Shown here piece by piece: positions 1 to 5,792 of a stretch of 6,940 bases of DNA. The notes beneath the pieces are model-generated. The model did not search any database, had not been told where the DNA came from, and saw only the letters and a program-made list of their open reading frames with translations. The position numbers and the translations under genes are program-made. How positions within the stretch are numbered: position 1 is the stretch's first letter; each line of letters opens with the position of its first letter. The stretch covers positions 1 to 6,940 of the forward strand of contig CANJRK010000044.1 of the NCBI GenBank assembly GCA_947476765.1, read 5' to 3'. The stretch is from Actinomycetota bacterium (GTDB taxonomy: Bacteria > Actinomycetota > Actinomycetes > S36-B12 > UBA5976).

Positions 1-239
1 AACTGGTTTTGATGGATATTCGAATGCGGGAAACCGGTGAGAATCTGCAAGCGTGGAATGAAATGAAGGCCACCGATGAACCTGATCTATCAGGTGGGCA
101 TGAATACATTGAGAGCAATCGTCACACTAACTACATTGACGTGACCACGTATCGCGAATATTTGTCATACCTAACCGACAAATTTGGTTTTACCACAGTG
201 GACGATGCAACATACGCTCCGGTTAAAGCAAAAATTTAA
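1..239 (+). CDS. C-terminal fragment of a probable flavin-containing monooxygenase
   Basis: The reading frame is open from the left edge (first complete codon at position 3) to TAA at 237-239, so this is the last 78 or so residues of a longer gene; the apparent TTG/ATG starts near position 9 are probably internal. The visible tail has an amphipathic helix with an N-x-x-AWNEM segment, then YIESNRHTNYIDVTTYREYL. The 'Y-x-x-S-x-RHT-x-x-x-D-x-x-x-Y-x-x-x-L' pattern resembles the C-terminal end of bacterial flavin-containing monooxygenase / NAD(P)-FAD oxidoreductase proteins, which hydroxylate or Baeyer-Villiger oxidise small organic substrates with NADPH and O2. No FAD or NADPH motif lies inside the window, so this is a family-level inference from the tail only. 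Its stop codon overlaps that of the convergent dehydrogenase by four bases. Confidence 0.5.
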   Translation, partial: LVLMDIRMRETGENLQAWNEMKATDEPDLSGGHEYIESNRHTNYIDVTTYREYLSYLTDKFGFTTVDDATYAPVKAKI

Positions 240-1111
240 TCGTCTGAAACTAAGGCCCAAGTATCTCCATCGCGTCTTGCGATACCTCTACGTTCCAATT
301 CTTTCAAGAACTTGATATGTCCGCGTTCACCCCGACCGCGGAATAGTGGCATCAGCTTTGGCAATGAGTTTGGTGACAACATTGCAACTCGGACCAACCA
401 TGATTCACTAGGTTTTGGATAACGCTCAAACTTTGGCTTATCCAGCATTTTCAAGAAGCATTTCAATACCGCTTCAGTAGATTGCGGCGGATCCATGAAT
501 TGAAGTGAGTTGCCACCTTCGATAGCTTCGCGATGCAACATTGGAGTATCTGTTGCTGATGGCAGTACGGCACCTACTTTGATACCTTTTGCTTCCATGT
601 CCATACCAATTGAAAGTACGGCGCCACGCAATCCAAACTTTGAAGCGGTATACATCGGAGTTTCACCCAGTGGGAAAATTCCGCCAAGCGAAACAGTAAC
701 GATTACTCGAGGGTCTTTGGATTTTTTAAGAAGTGGAATTGCTTTACGCAGCAGGACAAGTGGGCTGACAAGATTTATGTCGAGCTCAGTCTCAATGCTT
801 TCCACGGTTCTAACGTCAAAGCGATCGGTAGTAGTGATTGCCGCATTTGGAATTAAAACATCAATGTGACCATACTTATCCGAAATCTGATTCAAAATTG
901 AATCAATCGAATTTCTATTTGTTAAGTCAGCTGCGATGGCTAAGTGGTTTGATCCTGGAAGCGATGCAACCAACAGATCAGCTTTTTGAGAATTTAAATC
1001 AACTACGACTACTTGGGCGCCTTTACTTGCAAAATCTTGGGCCAATTTTGAGCCGATGCCGCCAGCTCCGCCAGTGATAACAAAAACTTGATTACTAAAG
1101 TTGTAAGTCAT
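236..1111 (-). CDS. SDR-family short-chain dehydrogenase/reductase
   Basis: A 291-residue classical short-chain dehydrogenase: cytosolic NAD(P)-dependent oxidation or reduction of an alcohol or carbonyl substrate. The cofactor motif TGGAGGIG is at residues 13-20. D38 at the end of the second strand (VVVVD) favours NAD(H) over NADP(H). ADL is at 61-63, NAA at 89-91 (classical NAG), a structural Asn at 113, and the catalytic set is S141, Y154 and K158 in YTASK. The C-terminal ~80 residues (from about 210) exceed the minimal SDR core and are basic (FRGRGERG, ERRGIARR), as in larger actinobacterial SDRs of unknown substrate. ATG at 1111 fits the family because the first beta strand follows within a few residues. 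There is no Shine-Dalgarno sequence; a CATAAT hexamer lies at -12 to -7 from the ATG. The substrate cannot be deduced; the adjacent monooxygenase fragment is suggestive only. Confidence 0.93.
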   Translation of the reverse strand: MTYNFSNQVFVITGGAGGIGSKLAQDFASKGAQVVVVDLNSQKADLLVASLPGSNHLAIAADLTNRNSIDSILNQISDKYGHIDVLIPNAAITTTDRFDVRTVESIETELDINLVSPLVLLRKAIPLLKKSKDPRVIVTVSLGGIFPLGETPMYTASKFGLRGAVLSIGMDMEAKGIKVGAVLPSATDTPMLHREAIEGGNSLQFMDPPQSTEAVLKCFLKMLDKPKFERYPKPSESWLVRVAMLSPNSLPKLMPLFRGRGERGHIKFLKELERRGIARRDGDTWALVSDD

Positions 1112-1117
1112 CTACTT

Positions 1118-1123
1118 ATTATG
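1118..1123 (-). promoter_or_regulatory. Putative -10 element for a leaderless dehydrogenase transcript
   Basis: On the minus strand CATAAT occupies -12 to -7 relative to the A of the dehydrogenase ATG, five of six matches to TATAAT. That places a transcription start on or next to the ATG. Its first two bases are the last two of the tRNA-Leu CCA. No convincing -35 hexamer was found; it would have to lie inside the tRNA gene. The alternative is read-through from the tRNA promoter, with 3'-end processing releasing the mRNA. Confidence 0.4.
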
Positions 1124-1206
1124 GTGCGGGAGGGGGGACTTGAACCCCCACACCCGAAGGCGCCAGATCCTAAATCTGGTGCGTCTGCCAATTCCGCCAC
1201 TCCCGC
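1122..1206 (-). tRNA. tRNA-Leu (anticodon UAG), CCA encoded
   Basis: Read on the minus strand this folds as a class II (long variable arm) tRNA. Acceptor GCGGGAG (1206-1200) pairs with CTCCCGC (1132-1126), the discriminator base is A (1125), and CCA is encoded at 1124-1122. The anticodon stem CCAGA/TCTGG encloses the seven-base loop TTTAGGA, giving anticodon UAG (1172-1170), which reads CUN leucine codons. The D-arm region carries GGCAGACG. The variable arm contains the CGCC-TTCG-GGTG hairpin. The T arm is GGGGG/CCCCC around loop TTCAAGT. The mature body is 82 nt without CCA. The gene lies between the MFS permease and the dehydrogenase on the same strand, only 10 bp before the dehydrogenase ATG. 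Confidence 0.97.
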
Positions 1207-1217
1207 ACGTGGGCTCT

Positions 1218-1223
1218 ATTCTG
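1218..1223 (-). promoter_or_regulatory. Weak candidate -10 element for tRNA-Leu
   Basis: CAGAAT on the minus strand lies 11 bp before the first base of the tRNA, which would give a very short 5' leader. No clear -35 hexamer accompanies it. The tRNA might instead be cotranscribed from the MFS gene 59 bp upstream. Confidence 0.25.
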
Positions 1224-1225
1224 TC

Positions 1226-1238
1226 AGGCAAATTGCCT
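1226..1238. repeat. 13-bp palindrome between the MFS gene and tRNA-Leu
   Basis: AGGCAA and TTGCCT flank a single central A, a perfect inverted repeat. In RNA it would form a 5-bp stem with a 3-nt loop. No T-run follows on either strand, so it is a poor intrinsic terminator. It could be an operator or simply a weak pause hairpin after the MFS stop. Confidence 0.3.
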
Positions 1239-1265
1239 AACTTCATAATCGGATGTGGTTTAGTC

Positions 1266-2480
1266 TCATTCGTCGGTTAGAGCGGAGTCGATCGAAGACT
1301 CAGCGAACAGCGGTGACTTGCCAAAAATAAAGAATCCAATTGACATAAGGCCCGCAAGCGCACCCGCTATTGTCATGGGCAGCGAACCGGAACCGGATCC
1401 AAGGCCCCAGAGAGCGCCACCCCAAAGTCCAGCAACCAAAATTGACATACCTGAGAGCGACTGGAAAATCCCCTGAGCCCGCCCATGTGAGGATTTAGGC
1501 ACCACTGCCGAGACCATGGATTTTCCAATCCCATCGGTAAGCGCAGGGAAAAATCCGTAAAGGGCCACGACTAGATACATGGCCAATCCAGGTTCAGTCA
1601 TCGAGCCCAAAGCAATGTAGCTGATTGAAAATGCCGCAAGTCCTAATGCGTAGATTCTGTGTGGAGAGATTGTTTCCGCCAGAATGCCGGCAGGGTATGC
1701 AGCTAAGGCATAAACCACATTAAATCCAATGTAAGCGAGTACTACGTTGGTTGTGGAAGTTCCAATTTGTGAAAGTCGAAGCAGTAGCAGAGTATCTGGC
1801 AAATTCGTTAAGGCAAAGAGAATAAATGGAACGGATGTAGTCCAAAAATTTTTCGGCAACGTCAACTTGGGAGTCTCGATCGCTACCTTGACTGGTTTAG
1901 GTTTACGTTCCTCCCGAATAAAGAAAGTTAGCCCAACTGATAAAACAGCTGGCACCACTGCCCACCACATGACTGCGCGAATATCTCCATCTAAAACAGC
2001 GAGTCCAATCAGTGCAATTATTGGTCCGATGACTGCACCTAAGGTGTCTGCGCTTCGGTGAAAACCGTAAGCACGCGAATAATGTTCCGGGTCAACGCTA
2101 TTTGTGATCATGGCATCGCGGGGTGCCGACCGAATTCCCTTACCAAGGCGATCTATAACTCGACCAATCAAAACCGTTGGCCAAACTACAGATGCAGCCA
2201 CAAGAATTTTGCCAACCCCTGCTAATCCATAACCCGCTGTTATGAACTGCTTGCGCCCCCGAGTATCTGAAGCTTTGCCGGCAAAGTACTTCGAGATGCC
2301 CATCGTAACTTCAGCACATCCCTCTACGGCTCCCAAGACAATTGCTGGGGCTACAAGTACACCCGTCAAAAATAGCGGGAGCAAGGGGTACATGATTTCG
2401 CTTGCTGCGTCTTGCATTAGTGAAATGAGACTTAGTACAACTAGGTTTCGAGTCAGCCACTTCTTTTTCATGACGTTCAT
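1266..2480 (-). CDS. MFS transporter, MJ1317/NreB-like group, substrate unknown
   Basis: A 404-residue inner-membrane permease of about 12 helices, the normal major-facilitator length. Visible hallmarks are QDAASEIMYPLLPLFL in helix 1 (residues 23-38), the motif-A loop GKASDTRGRK (68-77), a signature RVIDRLGKGIRSAPRDAMI (107-125), and GFHRSADTLGAVIGP (139-153). The GKGIR-x-APRDA and HR-x-x-DTLGA-x-IGP motifs match the group that includes MJ1317 and, as I recall, the NreB/NrsD nickel-resistance permeases. A charged linker near 188-210 separates the two six-helix halves. It lies 151 bp downstream of the nickel/cobalt importer on the same strand, so a metal substrate is conceivable but unproven. 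ATG 2480 has an in-frame alternative at 2471 (MKKKW); neither has a Shine-Dalgarno sequence. A CAGAAT hexamer (2492-2497) could be a -10 giving a leader of about 5 nt. The stop is TGA. Confidence 0.9.
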   Translation of the reverse strand: MNVMKKKWLTRNLVVLSLISLMQDAASEIMYPLLPLFLTGVLVAPAIVLGAVEGCAEVTMGISKYFAGKASDTRGRKQFITAGYGLAGVGKILVAASVVWPTVLIGRVIDRLGKGIRSAPRDAMITNSVDPEHYSRAYGFHRSADTLGAVIGPIIALIGLAVLDGDIRAVMWWAVVPAVLSVGLTFFIREERKPKPVKVAIETPKLTLPKNFWTTSVPFILFALTNLPDTLLLLRLSQIGTSTTNVVLAYIGFNVVYALAAYPAGILAETISPHRIYALGLAAFSISYIALGSMTEPGLAMYLVVALYGFFPALTDGIGKSMVSAVVPKSSHGRAQGIFQSLSGMSILVAGLWGGALWGLGSGSGSLPMTIAGALAGLMSIGFFIFGKSPLFAESSIDSALTDE

Positions 2481-2551
2481 GCTGTGAATTCATTCTGATG
2501 TTTGCGTAAATCCCAGGAAAAGAAAAATTGCGCTTCTATTTGAGACAAGGA

Positions 2552-2581
2552 GTTTTTTAAAACAGGGGCAAGTTCTTTGCC
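2552..2581 (-). terminator. Weak candidate terminator after the nickel/cobalt transporter
   Basis: In the 151-bp gap between transporter and MFS gene, GGCAA/TTGCC (2567-2581) forms a 5-bp stem with a 5-nt loop. Read on the minus strand it is followed by CCTGTTTTAAAAAAC, so the T-run is short and the stem is small. A second small inverted repeat, GGTAC/GTACC (2612-2627), lies nearer the stop but has no T-run. The gap holds no gene. Confidence 0.3.
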
Positions 2582-2631
2582 GCTACTCCAAATACTGATC
2601 ATGGATCTAAGGGTACGGCTAAGTACCTGGT

Positions 2632-3849
2632 TTACTTGCCTAAATCTTTTTCGTCGCCATCGATTACAAAAGCATTTCCAATTGGGCCCAATTCGATACC
2701 CGCAGCCACGTGGTCAACTTTCTCACCACGTTCTAGTTGAGCTGCATGTGCTTTTTCATGCCAGCGATCTTCGATACGACCGTACTTCCAAATAAGTAGT
2801 GCAGCGATCCAGACGACTGCGAAGACAGCAACGATTATGTACCCAGCAGCATTCAAGTTAAATGAATTTGCATAGTCCCAAAATGGCCCAGTTAGCGACA
2901 ATTGCTCGGAGATAACTTGGCAGATTTCAAGTCCACCAACAAAGAAAGCTACGGCAACAGATAATCCAGTAATAACAATGTTGTAGTAGACCTTGCGAAC
3001 TGGCTTTGAGAACGCCCAGCCGTAAGCAAAGTTCATGAACGAGCCATCAATTGTGTCTAGCAGGCTCATGCCACCAGCAAAGAAGCAAGGCAAACTAATG
3101 ATTGCCCACCATGGCAATCCTGCAATGACTGAAGTTCCAGCGAGAACTAGTAAACCGATTTCTGTTGCGGTATCAAATCCAAGGCCAAATAAAATTCCCA
3201 GCGGATACATTTTCCAGGACTTATCTATGCGCCGGGCAATTGGACCAAAAAATCTCATTAATAGACCGCGGGAATCGAGATGCTTTTCCAATTCGGCTTC
3301 GTCATACATACCTTTACGCATGTCGATAAATATTTTTACGACCGAAGAAAGCACGATGAAATTTAAAATCGCAATTAACATCAAGAAAATTCCGGAAACG
3401 GTGGTACCGATCAAGCTGGTGTAATGATGTAGTTGAGAATTATCATCTTTAAGTTGTGATCCAAGTGATTGAATTCCAAAGTTAAGCAATAAAGCAAGTG
3501 CAGCTACAACGGAAGAGTGCCCCAGCGAGAAGAAGAAGCCAACAGCAAGTGGGCGTTGGCCTTCACTCATTAACTTTCGAGTCGTGTTATCGATCGCAGA
3601 AATGTGATCGGCATCAAAGGCATGTCGCATTCCCAGAACATAAGCTAAAAGCGCCGTGCCCCAGCCAAAAAGTGATCCATCAGAAAGTACATAGTTACCC
3701 TTGGTTGCAAAATACATTAGAGAAATACCAGCAACGTGAAGCAGCAGGATGAAACCAAACATCGCATACATCCGGCGCCACTCCGCCTTAGTTAAGCGGT
3801 CACGAAGTTTAACTTTGGTCTTTGGGCTAATGTCAGCCGCGATTGCCAT
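2632..3849 (-). CDS. nicT: NiCoT-family nickel/cobalt importer
   Basis: A 405-residue, eight-helix secondary transporter that takes up Ni2+ and/or Co2+ at high affinity across the cytoplasmic membrane. All four NiCoT signatures are present: RHAFDADHI in helix 2 (75-83), with the metal-selecting histidine and aspartates; FSLGHSSVV (107-115); LGFDTATE (223-230); and GMSLLDT (260-266). Helices fall near 29-47, 62-85, 100-123, 148-176, 216-240, 243-264, 289-311 and 334-355, with a charged cytoplasmic loop at about 177-212 and a hydrophilic C-terminal tail. The frame is open to ATG 3891, but ATG 3849 is the better start: AAGGAG lies 4 nt upstream and the extra 14 residues would be encoded by the operator. 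Nickel versus cobalt preference cannot be read from sequence; the upstream Nur-like box argues for nickel. The symbol follows the actinobacterial NicT usage. Confidence 0.95.
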   Translation of the reverse strand: MAIAADISPKTKVKLRDRLTKAEWRRMYAMFGFILLLHVAGISLMYFATKGNYVLSDGSLFGWGTALLAYVLGMRHAFDADHISAIDNTTRKLMSEGQRPLAVGFFFSLGHSSVVAALALLLNFGIQSLGSQLKDDNSQLHHYTSLIGTTVSGIFLMLIAILNFIVLSSVVKIFIDMRKGMYDEAELEKHLDSRGLLMRFFGPIARRIDKSWKMYPLGILFGLGFDTATEIGLLVLAGTSVIAGLPWWAIISLPCFFAGGMSLLDTIDGSFMNFAYGWAFSKPVRKVYYNIVITGLSVAVAFFVGGLEICQVISEQLSLTGPFWDYANSFNLNAAGYIIVAVFAVVWIAALLIWKYGRIEDRWHEKAHAAQLERGEKVDHVAAGIELGPIGNAFVIDGDEKDLGK

Positions 3850-3853
3850 GGAT

Positions 3854-3859
3854 CTCCTT
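3854..3859 (-). promoter_or_regulatory. Ribosome binding site fixing the transporter start
   Basis: AAGGAG on the minus strand is separated by ATCC from ATG 3849. It supports this start over the in-frame ATG at 3891. It overlaps the outer end of the inverted repeat at 3857-3881. Confidence 0.75.
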
Positions 3860-3881
3860 ATTGCGAACTCTTTGCAATAAG
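3857..3881. promoter_or_regulatory. Putative Nur box (nickel-responsive operator) of the Ni/Co importer
   Basis: A 25-bp imperfect palindrome, 11 positions per arm with 10 matched pairs. The outer arms CTTATTGC (3857-3864) and GCAATAAG (3874-3881) are perfect. The core at 3861-3877 reads TTGCGA-N5-TTGCAA on the plus strand and TTGCAA-N5-TCGCAA on the minus strand. This matches, with one deviation, the 6-5-6 motif tTGCaa-N5-ttGCAA known for Nur of Streptomyces coelicolor, a nickel-sensing Fur-family repressor of nickel uptake genes. It lies 7-32 bp before the importer ATG and over the predicted transcription start, a repressor position. The regulator gene itself is not in the window. Confidence 0.7.
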
Positions 3882-3885
3882 AATA
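3880..3885 (-). promoter_or_regulatory. Candidate -10 element of the nickel/cobalt importer
   Basis: TATTCT on the minus strand fits the actinobacterial TAnnnT pattern. A start about 7 nt downstream would fall near 3873, inside the Nur-like box, leaving a leader of roughly 24 nt that keeps the AAGGAG. No good -35 hexamer is seen at the right distance. Confidence 0.4.
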
Positions 3886-3928
3886 GCCCATGATTTAGTT
3901 GCTCGCATGTGCTGGGCTAAGCGCAGTC

Positions 3929-3941
3929 AATTCTGAGAATT
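3929..3941. repeat. 13-bp palindrome in the divergent intergenic region
   Basis: AATTCT and AGAATT flank a central G, a perfect inverted repeat. It covers the place where the -35 of the rightward DUF3618-like gene would be, so it could be an operator. It has no match to a motif I recognise, and an AT-rich palindrome of this size can arise by chance. Confidence 0.3.
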
Positions 3942-3954
3942 AGCGCCTAACTCG

Positions 3955-3960
3955 TAGGCT
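3955..3960 (+). promoter_or_regulatory. Candidate -10 element of the DUF3618-like gene
   Basis: TAGGCT fits the TAnnnT consensus and sits at -13 to -8 from ATG 3968, so transcription would begin at or one base before the start codon (leaderless). A GGAGG at 3961-3965 is only 2 nt from the ATG, too close for normal Shine-Dalgarno use. Confidence 0.4.
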
Positions 3961-3967
3961 GGAGGAC

Positions 3968-4231
3968 ATGTCAGGAACACATCGAGTGGGTAAAAAGCGG
4001 ACGGCGGATGCAATCGCATCCGAAATCAATGCCACGTGCGAAAACCTGACGAAAACCGTTTCTGACTTAGAGAACTATGTGAAGCCAGGTAACGTAGCCG
4101 CCCGTGGCCTAGATGCCACTAGCGCTTTTTTCATAGCTGAAGATGGCTCAGTTCGAATTGAGCGAGCGGTAGCTGCAGCAGCTGCCGGAATTGGCCTAAT
4201 TGGACTGCTCTCTCGGTCGAAAAAGCGCTAA
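3968..4231 (+). CDS. Small DUF3618-like membrane-anchored protein
   Basis: An 87-residue protein. Residues 8-38 form a charged helix (KKRTADAIASEINATCENLTKTVSDLENYV) of the type I-x-x-EI-x-AT-x-x-x-L-x-x-TV-x-x-L, followed by KPGNVAARG. This is the layout of DUF3618, a family common in actinobacteria next to envelope and phage-shock-like proteins; its function is unknown. A glycine/alanine-rich hydrophobic segment (about 67-81) followed by SRSKKR makes a short C-terminal membrane anchor with a basic cytoplasmic tail. No enzyme motif is present. The gene is divergent from the Ni/Co importer and its TAA overlaps the tdk stop codon by four bases. The family call rests on the helix pattern alone; that the gene is real is more certain, given a -10-like hexamer at the leaderless position. 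Confidence 0.7.
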   Translation: MSGTHRVGKKRTADAIASEINATCENLTKTVSDLENYVKPGNVAARGLDATSAFFIAEDGSVRIERAVAAAAAGIGLIGLLSRSKKR

Positions 4232-4839
4232 TCAGCCGAGTGATTTATTGGCATAGCCGCCATGTGGTGACGCCTGCAAAGCACTTCATAACTAACTACG
4301 CCTGATTCGCCAGCAGTATCACCAACTGCAACTTGCTCACCTTCAGTGACCATTACGCCATCAATGGTTCGCGCATTATGTGTACCGCGACGACCACACC
4401 AACACAAGGCCTCAACTTGTAGGACTTGGATTCGGTCAGCTAATTCAAATAGTCGAGCAGAACCAGGAAATAATGCAGTTCTAAAATCACTTGCGATGCC
4501 AAAAGCAAAGACATCTATCTCTAGGTCATCAACAACGTGGGCTAGTTGATCAATCTGCTCGCGAGTGTAAAACTGCGACTCGTCGCAAATGAAAAAGTCC
4601 AGAGGATCTGTTTTCGAATTCTCGGAAAGGGCAAGGGCAAAGAAATCTGTCGCATCCGTTACTTCAGTAGCTGCAACTTCAAGTCCCAGTCGACTGGAAA
4701 GTACTCCAGATCCAGCGCGGTCATTTCTGGTGAAAACTATGCCACGACGGCCACGACTGGCATGAGTGTAATTAACTTGAGCAGCAAGGGTTGATTTACC
4801 GCAATCCATTGTCCCTGTGAAAAAGACCAATTCAGCCAT
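4228..4839 (-). CDS. tdk: Thymidine kinase, type II
   Basis: A 203-residue cytosolic salvage enzyme that phosphorylates thymidine (and deoxyuridine) to dTMP with ATP. The P-loop GTMDCGKST is at residues 9-17. DESQF at 86-90 supplies the general base E87, and FGIASDFRTALFPGS (113-127) is the lid/inner strand region. Zinc-site cysteines appear as C146-W-C148 and C188-RR-H191, and Y184 in VSYEVLCRRHH is the usual thymidine-contacting region. Length and motifs match bacterial type II kinases, which act as homotetramers. The frame is open to 5061, but ATG 4839 is the start: AGGAGG lies 7 nt upstream, and the P-loop must lie near the N terminus. TAG stop; four-base overlap with the convergent small gene. 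Salvage activity fits an organism exploiting dissolved nucleosides. Confidence 0.97.
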   Translation of the reverse strand: MAELVFFTGTMDCGKSTLAAQVNYTHASRGRRGIVFTRNDRAGSGVLSSRLGLEVAATEVTDATDFFALALSENSKTDPLDFFICDESQFYTREQIDQLAHVVDDLEIDVFAFGIASDFRTALFPGSARLFELADRIQVLQVEALCWCGRRGTHNARTIDGVMVTEGEQVAVGDTAGESGVVSYEVLCRRHHMAAMPINHSAD

Positions 4840-4846
4840 GTCGTTT

Positions 4847-4852
4847 CCTCCT
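4847..4852 (-). promoter_or_regulatory. Strong ribosome binding site of tdk
   Basis: AGGAGG on the minus strand, 7 nt before ATG 4839. It is the best Shine-Dalgarno in the window and settles the tdk start against the longer open frame. Confidence 0.85.
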
Positions 4853-4859
4853 GCAGGGA

Positions 4860-4886
4860 AGTCTATTTCAAAATACGCACCGGCAA
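4860..4886 (-). promoter_or_regulatory. Candidate tdk promoter
   Basis: On the minus strand TTGCCG (4886-4881) and TAGACT (4865-4860) are separated by 15 bp. The -10 fits TAnnnT; the spacer is short and the -35 matches only the first three bases of TTGACA plus C at position 5. A start near 4853 would just retain the AGGAGG. Confidence 0.3.
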
Positions 4887-4895
4887 GTATGGGTC

Positions 4896-4911
4896 TATAA
4901 CTAGTTAGGCT
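4896..4911 (+). promoter_or_regulatory. Candidate -10 elements of the lipoprotein gene
   Basis: TATAAC (4896-4901) matches the -10 consensus in five of six bases and would give a leader of about 24 nt that keeps the purine-rich AAGGGGAGAGG (4913-4923) as ribosome binding site. TAGGCT (4906-4911), the same hexamer as before the DUF3618-like gene, is the alternative. No clear -35. Confidence 0.35.
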
Positions 4912-4931
4912 TAAGGGGAGAGGCGGGTGCA

Positions 4932-5792
4932 ATGCAGCAAGTTTTGGTTCGTACCCTTCTGGTTCCGATCGCTCTGATAATGGCGATCTCGGGATGCACC
5001 AGTTCCAGCAGTTCACCAGACTCGTCGCCATCCGCTGCAATTTCTGGTGAGATTTCGGCACCGCCAGAAGTACTTGATAATTACACGTTTTATTACGTGG
5101 TTGACACGGACAACGGCTTTCGCCTCTACAAGGAAGTCCAAGAAGTCAGCGTTACGGAAAACGACTTAGGTGAGGACAAAGGATTAAATTCCCTCACAAT
5201 GCTGATAACTGGTCAATTACCACCCACCGATGGGAACTACCAGAATCTTTGGCGAACAGGCAGCAAAGTTAATGGCATAACTCGAGTTGCCGATGTTGCC
5301 ACAGTTGATATTTCGCTTGGACGATTACAAGTGGGTGCCGAGGCTGAACAGCGAGCTATTGATCAAATTGTTTGGACACTGACAGAAAATGATCCATCTG
5401 TGAAATCCGTAAAGTTAACTGTTGATGGAGTACCGGTTGAAACTTTGGCTGGTCATGTTGATGCAACCCAGGTTTTTACCAGGGAACCTGATTACGAAGT
5501 CTTGGCCAGTGTTTGGGTAGACCTGCTGGACCGCAGTGACTTAACTAGTCCAGTAAGTATTTCCGGTACCGCTTGCACCTTTGAGGCAAATGTGTCCTGG
5601 GAGCTGATACAGAAGGCACAAGTTATTAATTCTGGAGCTACAACTTCGGCCACAGCCTGCCCAGATCGTTCAAACTGGTCGGTAGACTTTGGCTCACTGC
5701 CCGCTGGTGATTACACATTCCGAGCATTTGATACTTCTGCCAAAGATGGAAGTTTGATTAATGAAGACACTAAGGACTTCACGATCAATTAA
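4932..5792 (+). CDS. GerMN-Gmad2 domain lipoprotein
   Basis: A 286-residue exported lipoprotein. A signal peptide (R7, hydrophobic 8-20) ends in the lipobox ISGC with lipidated Cys22, followed by a Ser/Pro-rich linker to about residue 45. Residues about 50-185 look like a GerMN domain: a basic, charged start, LTMLITGQLPP, then VATVDISLGRLQVGAEAEQ and QIVWTLTENDPSVKSVKLTVDG, the characteristic 'D-[IL]-S ... Q-I-V-x-TLT ... V-K-x-V-x-x-x-VDG' run. Residues about 190-286 resemble the Ig-like Gmad2 domain (SPVSISGTACTFEANVSWEL, then LPAGDYTFRAFDTSAKDGS); C215 and C243 could form a disulfide. The pair is named from spore germination proteins, but non-sporulating actinobacteria carry it as an envelope lipoprotein of unknown role. 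It is divergent from tdk. The ATG is preceded by GGGGAGAGG about 8 nt away. Confidence 0.85.
   Translation: MQQVLVRTLLVPIALIMAISGCTSSSSSPDSSPSAAISGEISAPPEVLDNYTFYYVVDTDNGFRLYKEVQEVSVTENDLGEDKGLNSLTMLITGQLPPTDGNYQNLWRTGSKVNGITRVADVATVDISLGRLQVGAEAEQRAIDQIVWTLTENDPSVKSVKLTVDGVPVETLAGHVDATQVFTREPDYEVLASVWVDLLDRSDLTSPVSISGTACTFEANVSWELIQKAQVINSGATTSATACPDRSNWSVDFGSLPAGDYTFRAFDTSAKDGSLINEDTKDFTIN

Noticed and set aside
2567..2581. GGCAA-N5-TTGCC hairpin considered as a second Nur box
   Set aside because: The half-sites are in the wrong order (GCAA...TTGC rather than TTGC...GCAA), so it does not fit the 6-5-6 motif.
3035..3424. 129-codon open frame on the plus strand inside the importer gene
   Set aside because: Antisense shadow of a strong NiCoT gene; no recognisable protein features. 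The same applies to the plus-strand frames at 510-869, 838-1077, 1747-2061, 2242-2487, 2577-2795, 3498-3752, 4346-4549 and 4546-4794, and to the minus-strand frame at 2311-2493.
3850..3891. Upstream extension of the Ni/Co importer frame (ATG 3891)
   Set aside because: The extension would be encoded by the operator dyad; ATG 3849 has AAGGAG directly upstream.
3925..3930. TTGACT on the minus strand as a -35 for the Ni/Co importer
   Set aside because: Spacing to TATTCT or any TAnnnT nearby is far from 17 bp (27 bp to TAAATC, more to TATTCT).
4840..5061. Upstream extension of the tdk reading frame by 74 codons
   Set aside because: The extension crosses the divergent promoter region and the start of the lipoprotein gene, has no family counterpart, and ATG 4839 has a strong AGGAGG at 7 nt.
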